DNA from: an uncultured Rhodospirillales bacterium
Lineage (GTDB): Bacteria > Pseudomonadota > Alphaproteobacteria > Acetobacterales > Acetobacteraceae
Direction: 5' to 3'
Assembly: GCA_903843125.1 (NCBI GenBank)
Contig: CAIMOR010000541.1
Span: 1-33,948, forward strand
DNA length: 33,948 bases
Position 1 is the first letter of the stretch; each line of letters opens with the position of its first letter. Below the pieces are notes generated by a model. It made no database searches. It was not told the DNA's origin and was given only the letters and a program-made list of their open reading frames with translations. Positions 16,546 through 24,486 of the stretch are shown here, one piece after another. Both the position numbers and the translations under genes were made by a program.

Positions 16546-18657
16546 ATGCACCGCCCGCCGCGTCTGCTCCTGGCCCTGGTCCTGCTGCTGCTGGCCGTGG
16601 CGCCCGCCTGGGCGCAACCGGGCGCGCAGCCGCGGCTGAACGTGGGCGACGTGCTGCAGGTGGTGCTGCCGGGCGAGGATGCCTTCGCCAATACCTTCCA
16701 GATCGACCGCGAAGGCCGCATAGACCTGCCCGAGGCCGGGCCCACGGAGCTGGCCGGGCTGACGCTGCGCGAGGCGCGCGACCGGGTGCGCGAAACCCTC
16801 TCGCGCCATTACCGCGACCTCTCCCGCTTCAACCTGGTGCTGCGCGAGCGAAAGCTGCTGCTCTCGGTGTTCGGCTATGTGAAGACGCCCGGCCCGGTGG
16901 AGCTGCCGGCCGGCGCCAACGTGCAGCAGGCCCTCGGCGCCGCCGGCGGATTGAACGCGGGCGCCCAGCTCGACAGGTTGCAGCTTCGCCGCCAGGGCCA
17001 GGAGCCGATCACCTTCGACTACAAGCGCTACCTGGATACCGGCGACGCCCGGCTGCTGCCGCCGCTGCGCCCGCTGGACGAGGTGTTCGTGCCGGCCAGC
17101 CCACAGACCGGCAATGTGGAGATGCCGTTCGACGGCCATGCCGCCAGCAGCGATGCCGATGACCGGCAGGCGGTGCGGGTGTTCGGCGAGGTCAACAACG
17201 CCGGCAGCTTTTCATGGCGCCAGGGCATGACAGTGATGGACGCGCTGCTGCGCGCCGGCGGCGTCACCCGCTTCGCCGGCACCGAACAGGTGCGGATCAT
17301 CAGCGGCACGGAACCGCGGCTGTTCAACCTGAAGACCTATCTGGACAGCGGCAATGCCAGCCTGAACCCGGAAGTGGCGGCCGGCACCACGCTGTTCGTG
17401 CCCGCGCTGACGGAAGCGGTGCGCACCGGGCCGAGCGTGATCTACATGATGGGCGAGGTACAGCGCGCCGGCGCCTTCGAGGTGCGGGCCGGCACCAGCT
17501 TCTTCGACATATTGGCCAATGCCGGCGGCCCCACCCGTTTCGCCGATACGCGCAACCTGAAGATCATCCGCGCCGATGGCCGCACGGTGGAGATGTTCGA
17601 CCTGGGCGGCTTCATCGAACGCGCCGGCGGCCGCCCGCCCGAGGTCCGCCCGGGCGACGCCATCTTCATTCCGGAAAAGCAGCAGCAGGAAAGCACCAGC
17701 TGGCTGCGGACGCCGCCTTCCCGCGCGGTGCGGGTGCTGGGCGCGGTGAAGAGCCCCGGCCGGTTGGAGTGGGCCGACGAGATGAGCCTGCTGGATCTCA
17801 TCGCCCAGACCGGTGGGCCGACCGAGCGCGCCGACATGGCCAACGTGCAGATCCTCCCGGGCGACAGCCGCGGCGCCGCGCTGCACTTCAATCTGAAGCG
17901 CTTCCTGGAACAGGGCGGTTCGCTGGCCAGCCTGCCGGTGATCCATGCCGGCTACACCATCTCCATCGCCGAACTGCCGCCGGCCCCGCCGGGCGACAGC
18001 CGCACCACCTGGCTGCGGCAGCGCTCGGACAGTTCCATCTACGTGATGGGCGCGGTGGGCGCGCCGGGGCGCTACGCCTTCGAACGCGGCCTCAGCTTCC
18101 TCGACATCGTCAGTGCCGCCAACGGCCCGACGCCCGCCGCCGATATCATCAATATCCGCGTCTCGCATCGCAGCGAGGCGCGCGACCGCGTCACCCGGGT
18201 GAACCTGGCGGCCTATTTCGAGACCGGTGACGACACGCTGCTGCCCGTGCTGCTGCCCGGCGACGTGATCTTCGTGCCCGACCGCAACCGCAACTGGCTG
18301 GAGATTGCGCCCAACAACGTGGTGCGCGTGCTGGGTGCGGTGGGCAAGCCGGGCCGCTATCCGCTCGGCGCCGGCATGACGATCCTGGACCTGCTGGCGG
18401 AATCCGGCGGCCCCACCGGCTCGGCGATGGACAACCGCATCGTCGTGGTGAACCTCAGTTGCTGCGGCAACGAGGCCCGCACCTTCGACCTGCCGCGCTT
18501 CGCCCGCACCGGCGACTTTGCCATGCTGCCGCTGGTCCGGCCCGGCGACACGATCTACGTGCCGAACCAGCAGCAGAGCGACTGGCGCTTCTTCTTCGAC
18601 AACCTGCGAGACGTGGTCACCGCCATCTCCATCCTCGCGCTGCTCAAGGTGATTTGA
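16546..18657 (+). CDS. Polysaccharide export protein with six tandem SLBB domains
   Basis: A 703-residue Wza-related export protein. A signal peptide (cleaved after APAWAQ, about 24; no lipobox) precedes a Poly_export domain (about 29-100, LNVGDVLQVVLPGED). Six SLBB repeats follow at roughly 104-182, 209-286, 298-376, 394-476, 497-578 and 592-673. Each begins with a VxGxVxxPG-like strand and most end in PGDxIFVP. The C-terminus (about 690-703) is a hydrophobic helix like the membrane anchor of Wza. Classical Wza has two to three SLBB-type domains in about 380 residues, so this would build a much taller periplasmic tube. It directly follows the small lipoprotein and precedes the CpsD-like gene. 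Confidence 0.92.
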   Translation: MHRPPRLLLALVLLLLAVAPAWAQPGAQPRLNVGDVLQVVLPGEDAFANTFQIDREGRIDLPEAGPTELAGLTLREARDRVRETLSRHYRDLSRFNLVLRERKLLLSVFGYVKTPGPVELPAGANVQQALGAAGGLNAGAQLDRLQLRRQGQEPITFDYKRYLDTGDARLLPPLRPLDEVFVPASPQTGNVEMPFDGHAASSDADDRQAVRVFGEVNNAGSFSWRQGMTVMDALLRAGGVTRFAGTEQVRIISGTEPRLFNLKTYLDSGNASLNPEVAAGTTLFVPALTEAVRTGPSVIYMMGEVQRAGAFEVRAGTSFFDILANAGGPTRFADTRNLKIIRADGRTVEMFDLGGFIERAGGRPPEVRPGDAIFIPEKQQQESTSWLRTPPSRAVRVLGAVKSPGRLEWADEMSLLDLIAQTGGPTERADMANVQILPGDSRGAALHFNLKRFLEQGGSLASLPVIHAGYTISIAELPPAPPGDSRTTWLRQRSDSSIYVMGAVGAPGRYAFERGLSFLDIVSAANGPTPAADIINIRVSHRSEARDRVTRVNLAAYFETGDDTLLPVLLPGDVIFVPDRNRNWLEIAPNNVVRVLGAVGKPGRYPLGAGMTILDLLAESGGPTGSAMDNRIVVVNLSCCGNEARTFDLPRFARTGDFAMLPLVRPGDTIYVPNQQQSDWRFFFDNLRDVVTAISILALLKVI

Positions 18658-18659
18658 CC

Positions 18660-19349
18660 ATGCGGGAGAACCTGCTGCCCGAAGCCATGACCGAGGAGGT
18701 GGAGGCGTTGTGGCGCACTTTGGTACAGGGCGGCCAGCGCTGCGTCTGCGTCACCTCCGCGGGGCATGGCGAGGGCGCCTCCACGCTGGCCGCCGCGCTG
18801 GCGCGGCGCGCCGTGTTGGCGGGCGAGACGGCGCTGCTGGCCGAGCTCAGTCCGCGCCAGCCAGCCCTGGCGGCGCGGCTGGGCCAGCAGTTGGAACCCG
18901 GCGTGCCGCTGCGGATCGGTGCCGATGGCTTCGGTGCCGTCAGCGTACCGGCCGATGCCGGCGGCAACTGGAAGGAGCCTAGCTACCTGGCCTGGAAGCT
19001 GGCGGAATGGCGGCGCGACTGGTCCATGGTGGTGCTCGATGCGCCGCCGCTGCTGGCCGCCGCGCAGTCGAACGGACCGGGCGGCCTGGCCGTGGCCTCC
19101 AGGGCCGCCACCACGGTGCTGGTGGTGCTGGCCGGCCGCACCAGGGCCGAAAAGGTCCGCCAGGCGCAGGCCAAGCTGCTGCGCGCCGGCGGACACCTCT
19201 CCGGCGTGGTGCTGAACGACCGCGAGAACCCGTCGCTGCGCGCCGAGATGGAACGCGAGTTGGGCCGCCTGGCGCGTTGGGCACCGCGCCTGGTGGATAA
19301 GGTGCGCAACCGGCTGCGGCGCTCCGCCGTGCTGGGGATGCGGGTCTGA
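18660..19349 (+). CDS. CpsD/CapB-like P-loop protein with degenerate Walker A
   Basis: A 229-residue protein of the BY-kinase (CpsD/Wzc kinase) fold that starts two bases after the SLBB gene. The P-loop region reads SAGHGEGASTLA (33-44): Ala40 replaces the invariant lysine of GKST. The Walker A' segment is ALLAELSPRQP (58-68), where the usual two Asp are Glu62 and Ser64. Walker B VVLDAPP (124-130) with Asp127 is kept. The C-terminus is basic (KVRNRLRRS) and has no tyrosine cluster. The sequence suggests a pseudokinase or regulatory partner of the separate Wzz-like protein at 21929 rather than an active tyrosine kinase. The upstream frame is open, but the ATG at 18660 is the sensible start. 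Confidence 0.85.
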   Translation: MRENLLPEAMTEEVEALWRTLVQGGQRCVCVTSAGHGEGASTLAAALARRAVLAGETALLAELSPRQPALAARLGQQLEPGVPLRIGADGFGAVSVPADAGGNWKEPSYLAWKLAEWRRDWSMVVLDAPPLLAAAQSNGPGGLAVASRAATTVLVVLAGRTRAEKVRQAQAKLLRAGGHLSGVVLNDRENPSLRAEMERELGRLARWAPRLVDKVRNRLRRSAVLGMRV

Positions 19350-19391
19350 GCCACCGCGCCGGGGTGCCCGCCTGAGCGGCTGCGACCACCG

Positions 19392-19404
19392 CCGCATTCT
19401 GCAA
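19392..19404 (+). promoter_or_regulatory. Regulon dyad upstream of the sigma-54 promoter at 19416
   Basis: CCGCATTCTGCAA matches the dyad TTGCATTCCGCAA (reverse complement of the copy at 31487) in 10 of 13 positions. It ends exactly 11 nt before the -24 element, the same spacing as at 31487 and 33016. Confidence 0.55.
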
Positions 19405-19415
19405 GGCGGCCTGCA

Positions 19416-19431
19416 TGGCACGGCGGCTGCC
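19416..19431 (+). promoter_or_regulatory. Sigma-54 (-24/-12) promoter of the acyltransferase operon
   Basis: TGGCACG-GCGG-CTGCC keeps the full -24 box and the GG-N10-GC spacing (GG 19417-19418, GC 19429-19430). The predicted start near 19441 gives a leader of about 26 nt to the ATG at 19467. It lies in the only sizeable gap between 15806 and 26295, so it probably drives the block from 19467 to 26295. Confidence 0.68.
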
Positions 19432-19466
19432 TTGCCAGCCGCGAACCCGATGCGGAGACCGAGGCG

Positions 19467-20177
19467 ATGAGTGCAGTGCTGGCCGTCAGGCAACATATCA
19501 AGGCTCAGCAGACGCCCCTGGCCAAGCTGGCCTGGCGCGGCGTGCAGGCGGTGCGTGGCGCCCGCGTGCCGATGGTGCGGCCGCTCCACGCGGCGCTCTA
19601 CGCGCTGCACACCGGGCTGCGCGATACGCTCTCGCAGGTGGCGCGGGCGCTGTACTGGACCCCATTGCTGCTCTCGCGCTGCGAAACCCCGGCGCCCGGC
19701 CTGCGGCTCGAGGGCGGCATGCCTTTCATCGCCGGGCCGCTGCGGCTGCGGCTGGGGCGCGACGTGCGGCTTTCCGCCGCTGCCACGCTTTCGGCGCGGC
19801 CCTCCTCGCGCCCCCGGCCGATGCTGGAGGTGGGCGATAATGTGGATATCGGCTGGCAGACCACCATCGCGGTGGGCACCCGGGTAGTGCTGGGCAACAA
19901 TGTGCGGCTGGCCGGTCGCAACTTCCTGGCGGGCTACCCCGGCCATCCGCTGGACCCCGTGGCGCGTGCCGCCGGTCTGCCCTGCCAGGATGCGCAGTGC
20001 GGCGACATCGTGCTGGAGGACGATGTCTGGCTCGGCACCGGCGTCACCGTGCTGGCGGGCGTGCGGATTGGCCATGGCACCGTGGTGGGCGCCGGCTCCG
20101 TGGTGACGAAGGATCTGCCGCCGATGGTGCTGGCCGGCGGCAACCCATGCCGCGTCCTCCGCGCGTTGGCGGGCTGA
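19467..20177 (+). CDS. Left-handed beta-helix (hexapeptide-repeat) acyltransferase
   Basis: A 236-residue transferase related to WbbJ/maltose O-acetyltransferases. After a basic amphipathic N-terminal region of about 75 residues, hexapeptide repeats run from about 110 to the end, for example VGDNVDIGWQTTIAVGTRVV and IVLEDDVWLGTGVTVLAG, closing with the family ending AGGNPCRVLRAL. It probably adds acetyl or another acyl group to a sugar of the EPS. It heads a polycistron behind a sigma-54 promoter, and the next gene starts six bases after its stop. Confidence 0.87.
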   Translation: MSAVLAVRQHIKAQQTPLAKLAWRGVQAVRGARVPMVRPLHAALYALHTGLRDTLSQVARALYWTPLLLSRCETPAPGLRLEGGMPFIAGPLRLRLGRDVRLSAAATLSARPSSRPRPMLEVGDNVDIGWQTTIAVGTRVVLGNNVRLAGRNFLAGYPGHPLDPVARAAGLPCQDAQCGDIVLEDDVWLGTGVTVLAGVRIGHGTVVGAGSVVTKDLPPMVLAGGNPCRVLRALAG

Positions 20178-20182
20178 GCGGC

Positions 20183-21343
20183 ATGGCCCGCGACCTGATC
20201 GTCTTCGGCGAGGATTGGGGCGCGCACCCCTCCTCCACCCAGCACCTGGTTCGGCTGCTGGCGGCGGACCGTGGCGTGCTGTGGGTCAACAGCATCGGCC
20301 TGCGCCGCCCGCGGCTGTCGGTGCGCGACCTCGGCCGGGCCTGGCGCAAGCTGCGTGCCGCGCTGGCACGGCCTGCGGCTGATGGCGCGCCGGCACGGCC
20401 GGGCGCCGCCATCCAGTGTGAGACGCTCGGCCCGCTCGCGCCGTTCCCCGTGGTGCAACCGCTCGCGCTGCCCATGGCCCAGGGCATGTGGGCGCGGGCG
20501 CTGAACCGGGTGTTGCTGGGTCGCCGGGTGCGCGGCGCCGCGGGCGCGTTGCGGCGGCCGGTGGTATGGGCCAGCCTGCCCTCCGCGGTGCAGGCGCTCG
20601 GCGCCTGTGGCGAGAGCGCGGTCGTGTACTACTGTGGCGACGATTTCGGCGCCCTGGCCGGCGTGGACCACGCGGCCGCCCTGGCCATGGAAGCCGAGAT
20701 GGCCGCCCGCGCCGACCTGATCCTGGCGGCATCGCCAGCCCTGGCGGCGCGCTTCCCCGCGCACAAGACGGCGCTGCTGGAACATGGCGTGGACTACCGG
20801 CTGTTTGCCACGCCGGCGCCCCGCCCAGCCGATCTGCCGAAGGGCCCGGTAGCCGGCTTCTACGGCTCCCTGGCGCCCTGGCTGGACCTGCGGCTGGTAG
20901 CGGCCACCGCCCGCCTGCTGCCTGACTGGCGTTTCCTGTTCATCGGCAACCCCTCGGCCGGCACCGATCTTGCGGCGCTGGAGGGGGTGGGCAACATCGT
21001 ACGGCTGGGGCCGAAGCCGCATGCCGCGCTGCCGGGCTATGCCCAGCATTGGACGGCGGGGCTGATCCCGTTCCTCGACAACGACCAGATCCGCGCCTGC
21101 AATCCGCTGAAGCTGCGCGAATACCTGGCGGCCGGTCGGCCCGTGGTCAGCACGCCATTCCCGGCGCTGCAGCCCTATGCCGGGCTGGTGCACCAGGCGA
21201 CGACGGCCGCTGGCTTCGCCGCCGCCCTGCAGGCCGCCGCCGCGGCGGCGCCCGGCCCTGATGCCGCCCGCCAGCGGGCAGTGGCCGCCGAATCCTGGTC
21301 GGCCCGGGCCGCCCGGGCGGCACAACTGATCGAAGCGCTGTAG
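20183..21343 (+). CDS. Glycosyltransferase, GT-B fold (TuaH-like)
   Basis: A 386-residue glycosyltransferase. It opens with DLIVFGEDWGAHPSSTQHL, typical of the TuaH-like branch that acts on exopolysaccharides and teichuronic acids. In the middle is YYCGDDFGALAGVD, then AGFYGSLAPWLDLRLV as the start of the donor domain, and near the end NPLKLREYLAAGRPVVSTPF, the nucleotide-sugar region. The frame is open about 60 codons upstream, overlapping the acyltransferase gene, so the ATG at 20183, five bases after that gene ends, is preferred. Donor and acceptor are unknown. Confidence 0.87.
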   Translation: MARDLIVFGEDWGAHPSSTQHLVRLLAADRGVLWVNSIGLRRPRLSVRDLGRAWRKLRAALARPAADGAPARPGAAIQCETLGPLAPFPVVQPLALPMAQGMWARALNRVLLGRRVRGAAGALRRPVVWASLPSAVQALGACGESAVVYYCGDDFGALAGVDHAAALAMEAEMAARADLILAASPALAARFPAHKTALLEHGVDYRLFATPAPRPADLPKGPVAGFYGSLAPWLDLRLVAATARLLPDWRFLFIGNPSAGTDLAALEGVGNIVRLGPKPHAALPGYAQHWTAGLIPFLDNDQIRACNPLKLREYLAAGRPVVSTPFPALQPYAGLVHQATTAAGFAAALQAAAAAAPGPDAARQRAVAAESWSARAARAAQLIEAL

Positions 21344-21395
21344 GATGCCCCGGCGCAGCCCGATTCAGCGTTGCGCGGGAAGGAGTTGCCTTCGC

Positions 21396-21890
21396 ATGTC
21401 GCGCCGCCTGCTGCCCCTGTTGCTGTTGCTGGCCGCCTGCCAGCCCTCGCCCGAGCAAACCCTGGCGCTGGCCCAGCTCCGCGCCACGGGTGGCGGGGAT
21501 GCCAGCGGTGGCACCAGCGTAGCTGCCATGCTGGCTCGCGCCCGTGCCGCCGCTGCCGGGCCGCCGGGGCAGCTGGTGCTGCGCTACGGCGCCACCGAGG
21601 TATTGCCCGACGCGGCCCAGCGCAGCGAGCTCAGCCGCTTCGCCACCGCCAACCACGGCGCGCCCGCGGTGGTGGTGCTGGCGCGCGCAGCCGGAGCCGC
21701 GGGCGAGGATGCCTCGCTGCTGAGCCAGCGCCGGGCGTTGGCCGTTGCTCGCCTTTTGCAGGCGGATTTCCGCGAAGTGCAATTGCGATTCGAGAAGGAA
21801 GCCCCCGTCGGCCAGGTCTTGGTGCTGCGGGAGGCTGGCACACCGCTTGCCCCAGGCGCTGCTGTCCCCACGCCATCGCGCCAGCCCTGA
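21396..21890 (+). CDS. Small OmpA-like lipoprotein
   Basis: A 164-residue predicted lipoprotein with lipobox LLLLAAC and Cys15. The ATG at 21396 follows GGGAAGGAG with a ten-base spacer and directly precedes the signal; an upstream in-frame ATG at 21345 would spoil the signal peptide. The C-terminal half (GQLVLRYGATEVLPDAAQ, then LSQRRALAVARLL) has the spacing of an OmpA-like peptidoglycan-binding fold, but the usual NxxL/DxxG/R signature is incomplete. It probably sits at the outer membrane facing the cell wall. Position between a glycosyltransferase and the Wzz-like gene ties it to EPS assembly. Confidence 0.8.
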   Translation: MSRRLLPLLLLLAACQPSPEQTLALAQLRATGGGDASGGTSVAAMLARARAAAAGPPGQLVLRYGATEVLPDAAQRSELSRFATANHGAPAVVVLARAAGAAGEDASLLSQRRALAVARLLQADFREVQLRFEKEAPVGQVLVLREAGTPLAPGAAVPTPSRQP

Positions 21891-21928
21891 TCCAGGGGCG
21901 GCGGCGGTTGTGGGACACCGGAGCCGCC

Positions 21929-23401
21929 ATGACCGCCGCATCCACCGCCGCCGGCAACACCGCCGCCCCTCCGCCGCTGGCCGAGGTGATCCACGGGCTG
22001 TTGGCCGCTGCCTGGCGCCGGCGCTACGTGATCGCGCTGCCTATCCTGGTACTGCCGGTCGTCGGCGGCATCATCGGTGGCTTCGCCCCGCGCAGCTATG
22101 AGGCGCGGATGAGCGTGCTCATCCAGGACCCGGCCAAGTTCAACCCATTCATGGAAGACCTGACGGTCCATTCCAACCTGCGCGACCGCATGGAGGGCCT
22201 GCGTGCCCTGGTGACCAGCCGCTACGTGCTGGCCGAGGTGGCCAAGGACCTGGAGATGATCCCGCGTGACGCTTCCGAGCGCCGGCAGAGCGAGGCGGTG
22301 AGCTACCTGGCCGCCGGCGTCTCGGTGCAGTTGGTCGGGCAGGAAATGGTGGAGCTGCGCTACCGCGCCGCCAACCCCACCGGCATGGACCAGGTGCTCA
22401 CCCGCATCGGCGAACGGTTTATCGAACGCGTACGCGGACCGGAGGACAGCAGCCTGCGCAGCAGCACGCGCTTCCTGGAGGGACAGATGCGCACCGCCAC
22501 CGCCGAGCTGGACGACGTGGAAACCCGCCTCTCGGCCTTCAAGACCGAACACGCCGCGCAACTGCCGGACCTGCGCGCCACCAATATCCAGCGCCTGGCC
22601 GCGCTGCGCGAGCAGCTGGCGGACCGCGAAGTGAAGCTGGCCGGCGCCGAGGGCGAGGTGGGCGCGATGCGCGAACGCCTGCTGGCCACCAACCCGGTGC
22701 TGGGCCGCATCGAGCAGGACATCGTCACCACCATGGGCGAGCTGGCCCTGCTGCGTGCCCGCTACACCGACGACCATTCCAGGGTTCAGGCGGCGCAATT
22801 CAAGCTGGACCGGCTGGAGCAGGAGCGCCTGGCCCTGCTGGAAGCCGCCCGCACCGCACCGAACATGGACCCCAACCGGCTGTGGAACCTGGCCGCCATG
22901 GCCGAGCCGCGCAGCGAGCGCGCGCAGCCACTGCTCATCAGCCAGGTCGGCGCCATGGCCGGCGTGCGCGACCGCGTGGAGCAGTATCGCGCCGAGGTGG
23001 CCAACCTGCGGGCCGGCATCACCGAGGTCGAGGCCCGCATCGCCGGCAGCGGCGAGGTGGAACGCCAGATCCGCGGCCTGGAACGCGACGTGGCGGTGAA
23101 GGCCGAGCTCGTCACCACGCTGCGCCGCCGCTACGAGATGGCGCAGGTGACCACGGACCTTGCCATCCAGCAGGCCCCGGAACGCATCAAGATCATCGAC
23201 CGCCCGTTCGTGCCGACCGCGCCGATGAAGCCGATGCAGCTGATCTTCACCATCGTCGGCCTGGTCGCCGGCATCGGGCTGGGTATCGGGCTGGCGGTGC
23301 TGATGGAGTTGTTCGACAGCACCTTCCGCCGCGCCCGCGACGTGGAAAAGGCTACCGGCGTGACGGTGCTGGCGCGCATGCCGCCGCTGGCCCGGGCCTG
23401 A
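21929..23401 (+). CDS. Wzz/GumC-type polysaccharide chain-length determinant
   Basis: A 490-residue inner-membrane polysaccharide co-polymerase. The first transmembrane helix is at about 33-53 (YVIALPILVLPVVGGIIGGF) and the second at about 437-460 (LIFTIVGLVAGIGLGIGLAV), preceded by the proline-rich PTAPMKP. Between them lie the Wzz domain (ARMSVLIQDP at about 59-68) and long coiled coils of roughly 175-375 (LEGQMRTATAELDDVETRLS). There is no fused kinase domain; the CpsD-like partner is separate at 18660. The ATG at 21929 is chosen because the hydrophobic N-terminus follows it; the frame itself is open from 21371. It sets EPS chain length and links to the SLBB exporter. Confidence 0.92.
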   Translation: MTAASTAAGNTAAPPPLAEVIHGLLAAAWRRRYVIALPILVLPVVGGIIGGFAPRSYEARMSVLIQDPAKFNPFMEDLTVHSNLRDRMEGLRALVTSRYVLAEVAKDLEMIPRDASERRQSEAVSYLAAGVSVQLVGQEMVELRYRAANPTGMDQVLTRIGERFIERVRGPEDSSLRSSTRFLEGQMRTATAELDDVETRLSAFKTEHAAQLPDLRATNIQRLAALREQLADREVKLAGAEGEVGAMRERLLATNPVLGRIEQDIVTTMGELALLRARYTDDHSRVQAAQFKLDRLEQERLALLEAARTAPNMDPNRLWNLAAMAEPRSERAQPLLISQVGAMAGVRDRVEQYRAEVANLRAGITEVEARIAGSGEVERQIRGLERDVAVKAELVTTLRRRYEMAQVTTDLAIQQAPERIKIIDRPFVPTAPMKPMQLIFTIVGLVAGIGLGIGLAVLMELFDSTFRRARDVEKATGVTVLARMPPLARA

Positions 23402-23412
23402 GGAGCGCCACC

Positions 23413-24486
23413 ATGCAGAACCCCCTCATCCACGTGGTGCAGCACCTGGCGCCCGGCGGGTTGGAGGTGATGGCGCTGGAACTGGCCCGCGCCCAGGCGG
23501 CGCAGCGCCCCACGCTGGTGCTCTCGCTGGAAGGCGATGCCGATCGCGCCCTTGCCGCCTGGCCCCGGCTGGCGCAGCACCGGGAACAGCTGCTGTTCCT
23601 GGGCAAGCGCCCCGGGCTGGATGCGGCGCTGCCGGCGCGGCTGGTGGCGCTGTTCCGCCGGCTCAAGCCCTGGGCGGTGCATACGCACCATGTCGGCCCG
23701 CTGCTCTATGCCGGCCCCGCCGCGCGCCTAGCCGGGGTGAAGCGCCGGCTGCACACGGAACACGATGCCTGGCACCTGGCTGACGCGAAGCGCCGCGCCG
23801 TGGTGAAGCTGGCGCTGCGGCTGGCCAGGCCGGTGCTGGTGGCCGATGCGCCGCATGTGGCGGAGGCCGTGCGGGAAGCGATCGGCGTGGTGCCGCGCGT
23901 GGTGCTGAACGGCGTGGACACCCTGCGCTTCGCCCCTGGCGACAAGGCCGCCGCCCGCGCCACGCTGGGCCTGCCGGCCGGCCGTGTCATCCTGGGCGTG
24001 GCGGCGCGGCTGGAGCCGGTGAAGGGCGTGGACATCGCCATCGCCGCCCTGGCGCTGCTGCGGGGCGATGCCCTGCTGGCGGTAGCCGGCGATGGCGGCC
24101 AGGCCGCCGCCCTGCAGCAACAGGCGCAGGCGCTGGGCGTGGCGGATCGGGTGCGCTTCCTCGGCCTGGTGCAGGACATGGCTGGCTTCTACCAGGCGCT
24201 GGATGGCTATTGCCTGCCCTCCCGCAATGAAGGCCTGCCGCTGGCACTGCTGGAAGCGCAGGCAACCGGGCTGGGCGTGGTGGCGGCGCGGGTCGGCGGC
24301 GTGCCGGCGGCCTGCGACCCGCATTCTGCATGGCTGGTTGCCACCGAAGACCCGGTGGCACTGGCATTGGGAATGCAGTCCCTGCTGGCTAACCGCGGCG
24401 GCGACCCGCGTGGCTTCGTGCTGGCCCATGCCAGCCTGGCCGCCGCCGCCGGGGCTTACCTGAAGCTCGCCGAGGAGGCCGCCTGA
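23413..24486 (+). CDS. Family 4 glycosyltransferase
   Basis: A 357-residue GT-B enzyme. N-terminal HVVQHLAPGGLEVMALELA is the acceptor-side glycine loop. VHTHHVGPLLYAG and RRLHTEHDAWHLAD follow. VLGVAARLEPVKGVDIAI-type sequence opens the donor domain, and SRNEGLPLALLEAQATG carries the E-x7-E motif. The ATG at 23413 follows AGGAGC. It is tightly packed after the Wzz gene and overlaps the next glycosyltransferase by one base (TGATG). Confidence 0.9.
   Translation: MQNPLIHVVQHLAPGGLEVMALELARAQAAQRPTLVLSLEGDADRALAAWPRLAQHREQLLFLGKRPGLDAALPARLVALFRRLKPWAVHTHHVGPLLYAGPAARLAGVKRRLHTEHDAWHLADAKRRAVVKLALRLARPVLVADAPHVAEAVREAIGVVPRVVLNGVDTLRFAPGDKAAARATLGLPAGRVILGVAARLEPVKGVDIAIAALALLRGDALLAVAGDGGQAAALQQQAQALGVADRVRFLGLVQDMAGFYQALDGYCLPSRNEGLPLALLEAQATGLGVVAARVGGVPAACDPHSAWLVATEDPVALALGMQSLLANRGGDPRGFVLAHASLAAAAGAYLKLAEEAA

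Noticed and set aside
19997-20182. An upstream extension of the TuaH-like glycosyltransferase gene
   Set aside because: The frame is open, but the added residues overlap the acyltransferase gene and look like shadow sequence; homology begins at the ATG at 20183.
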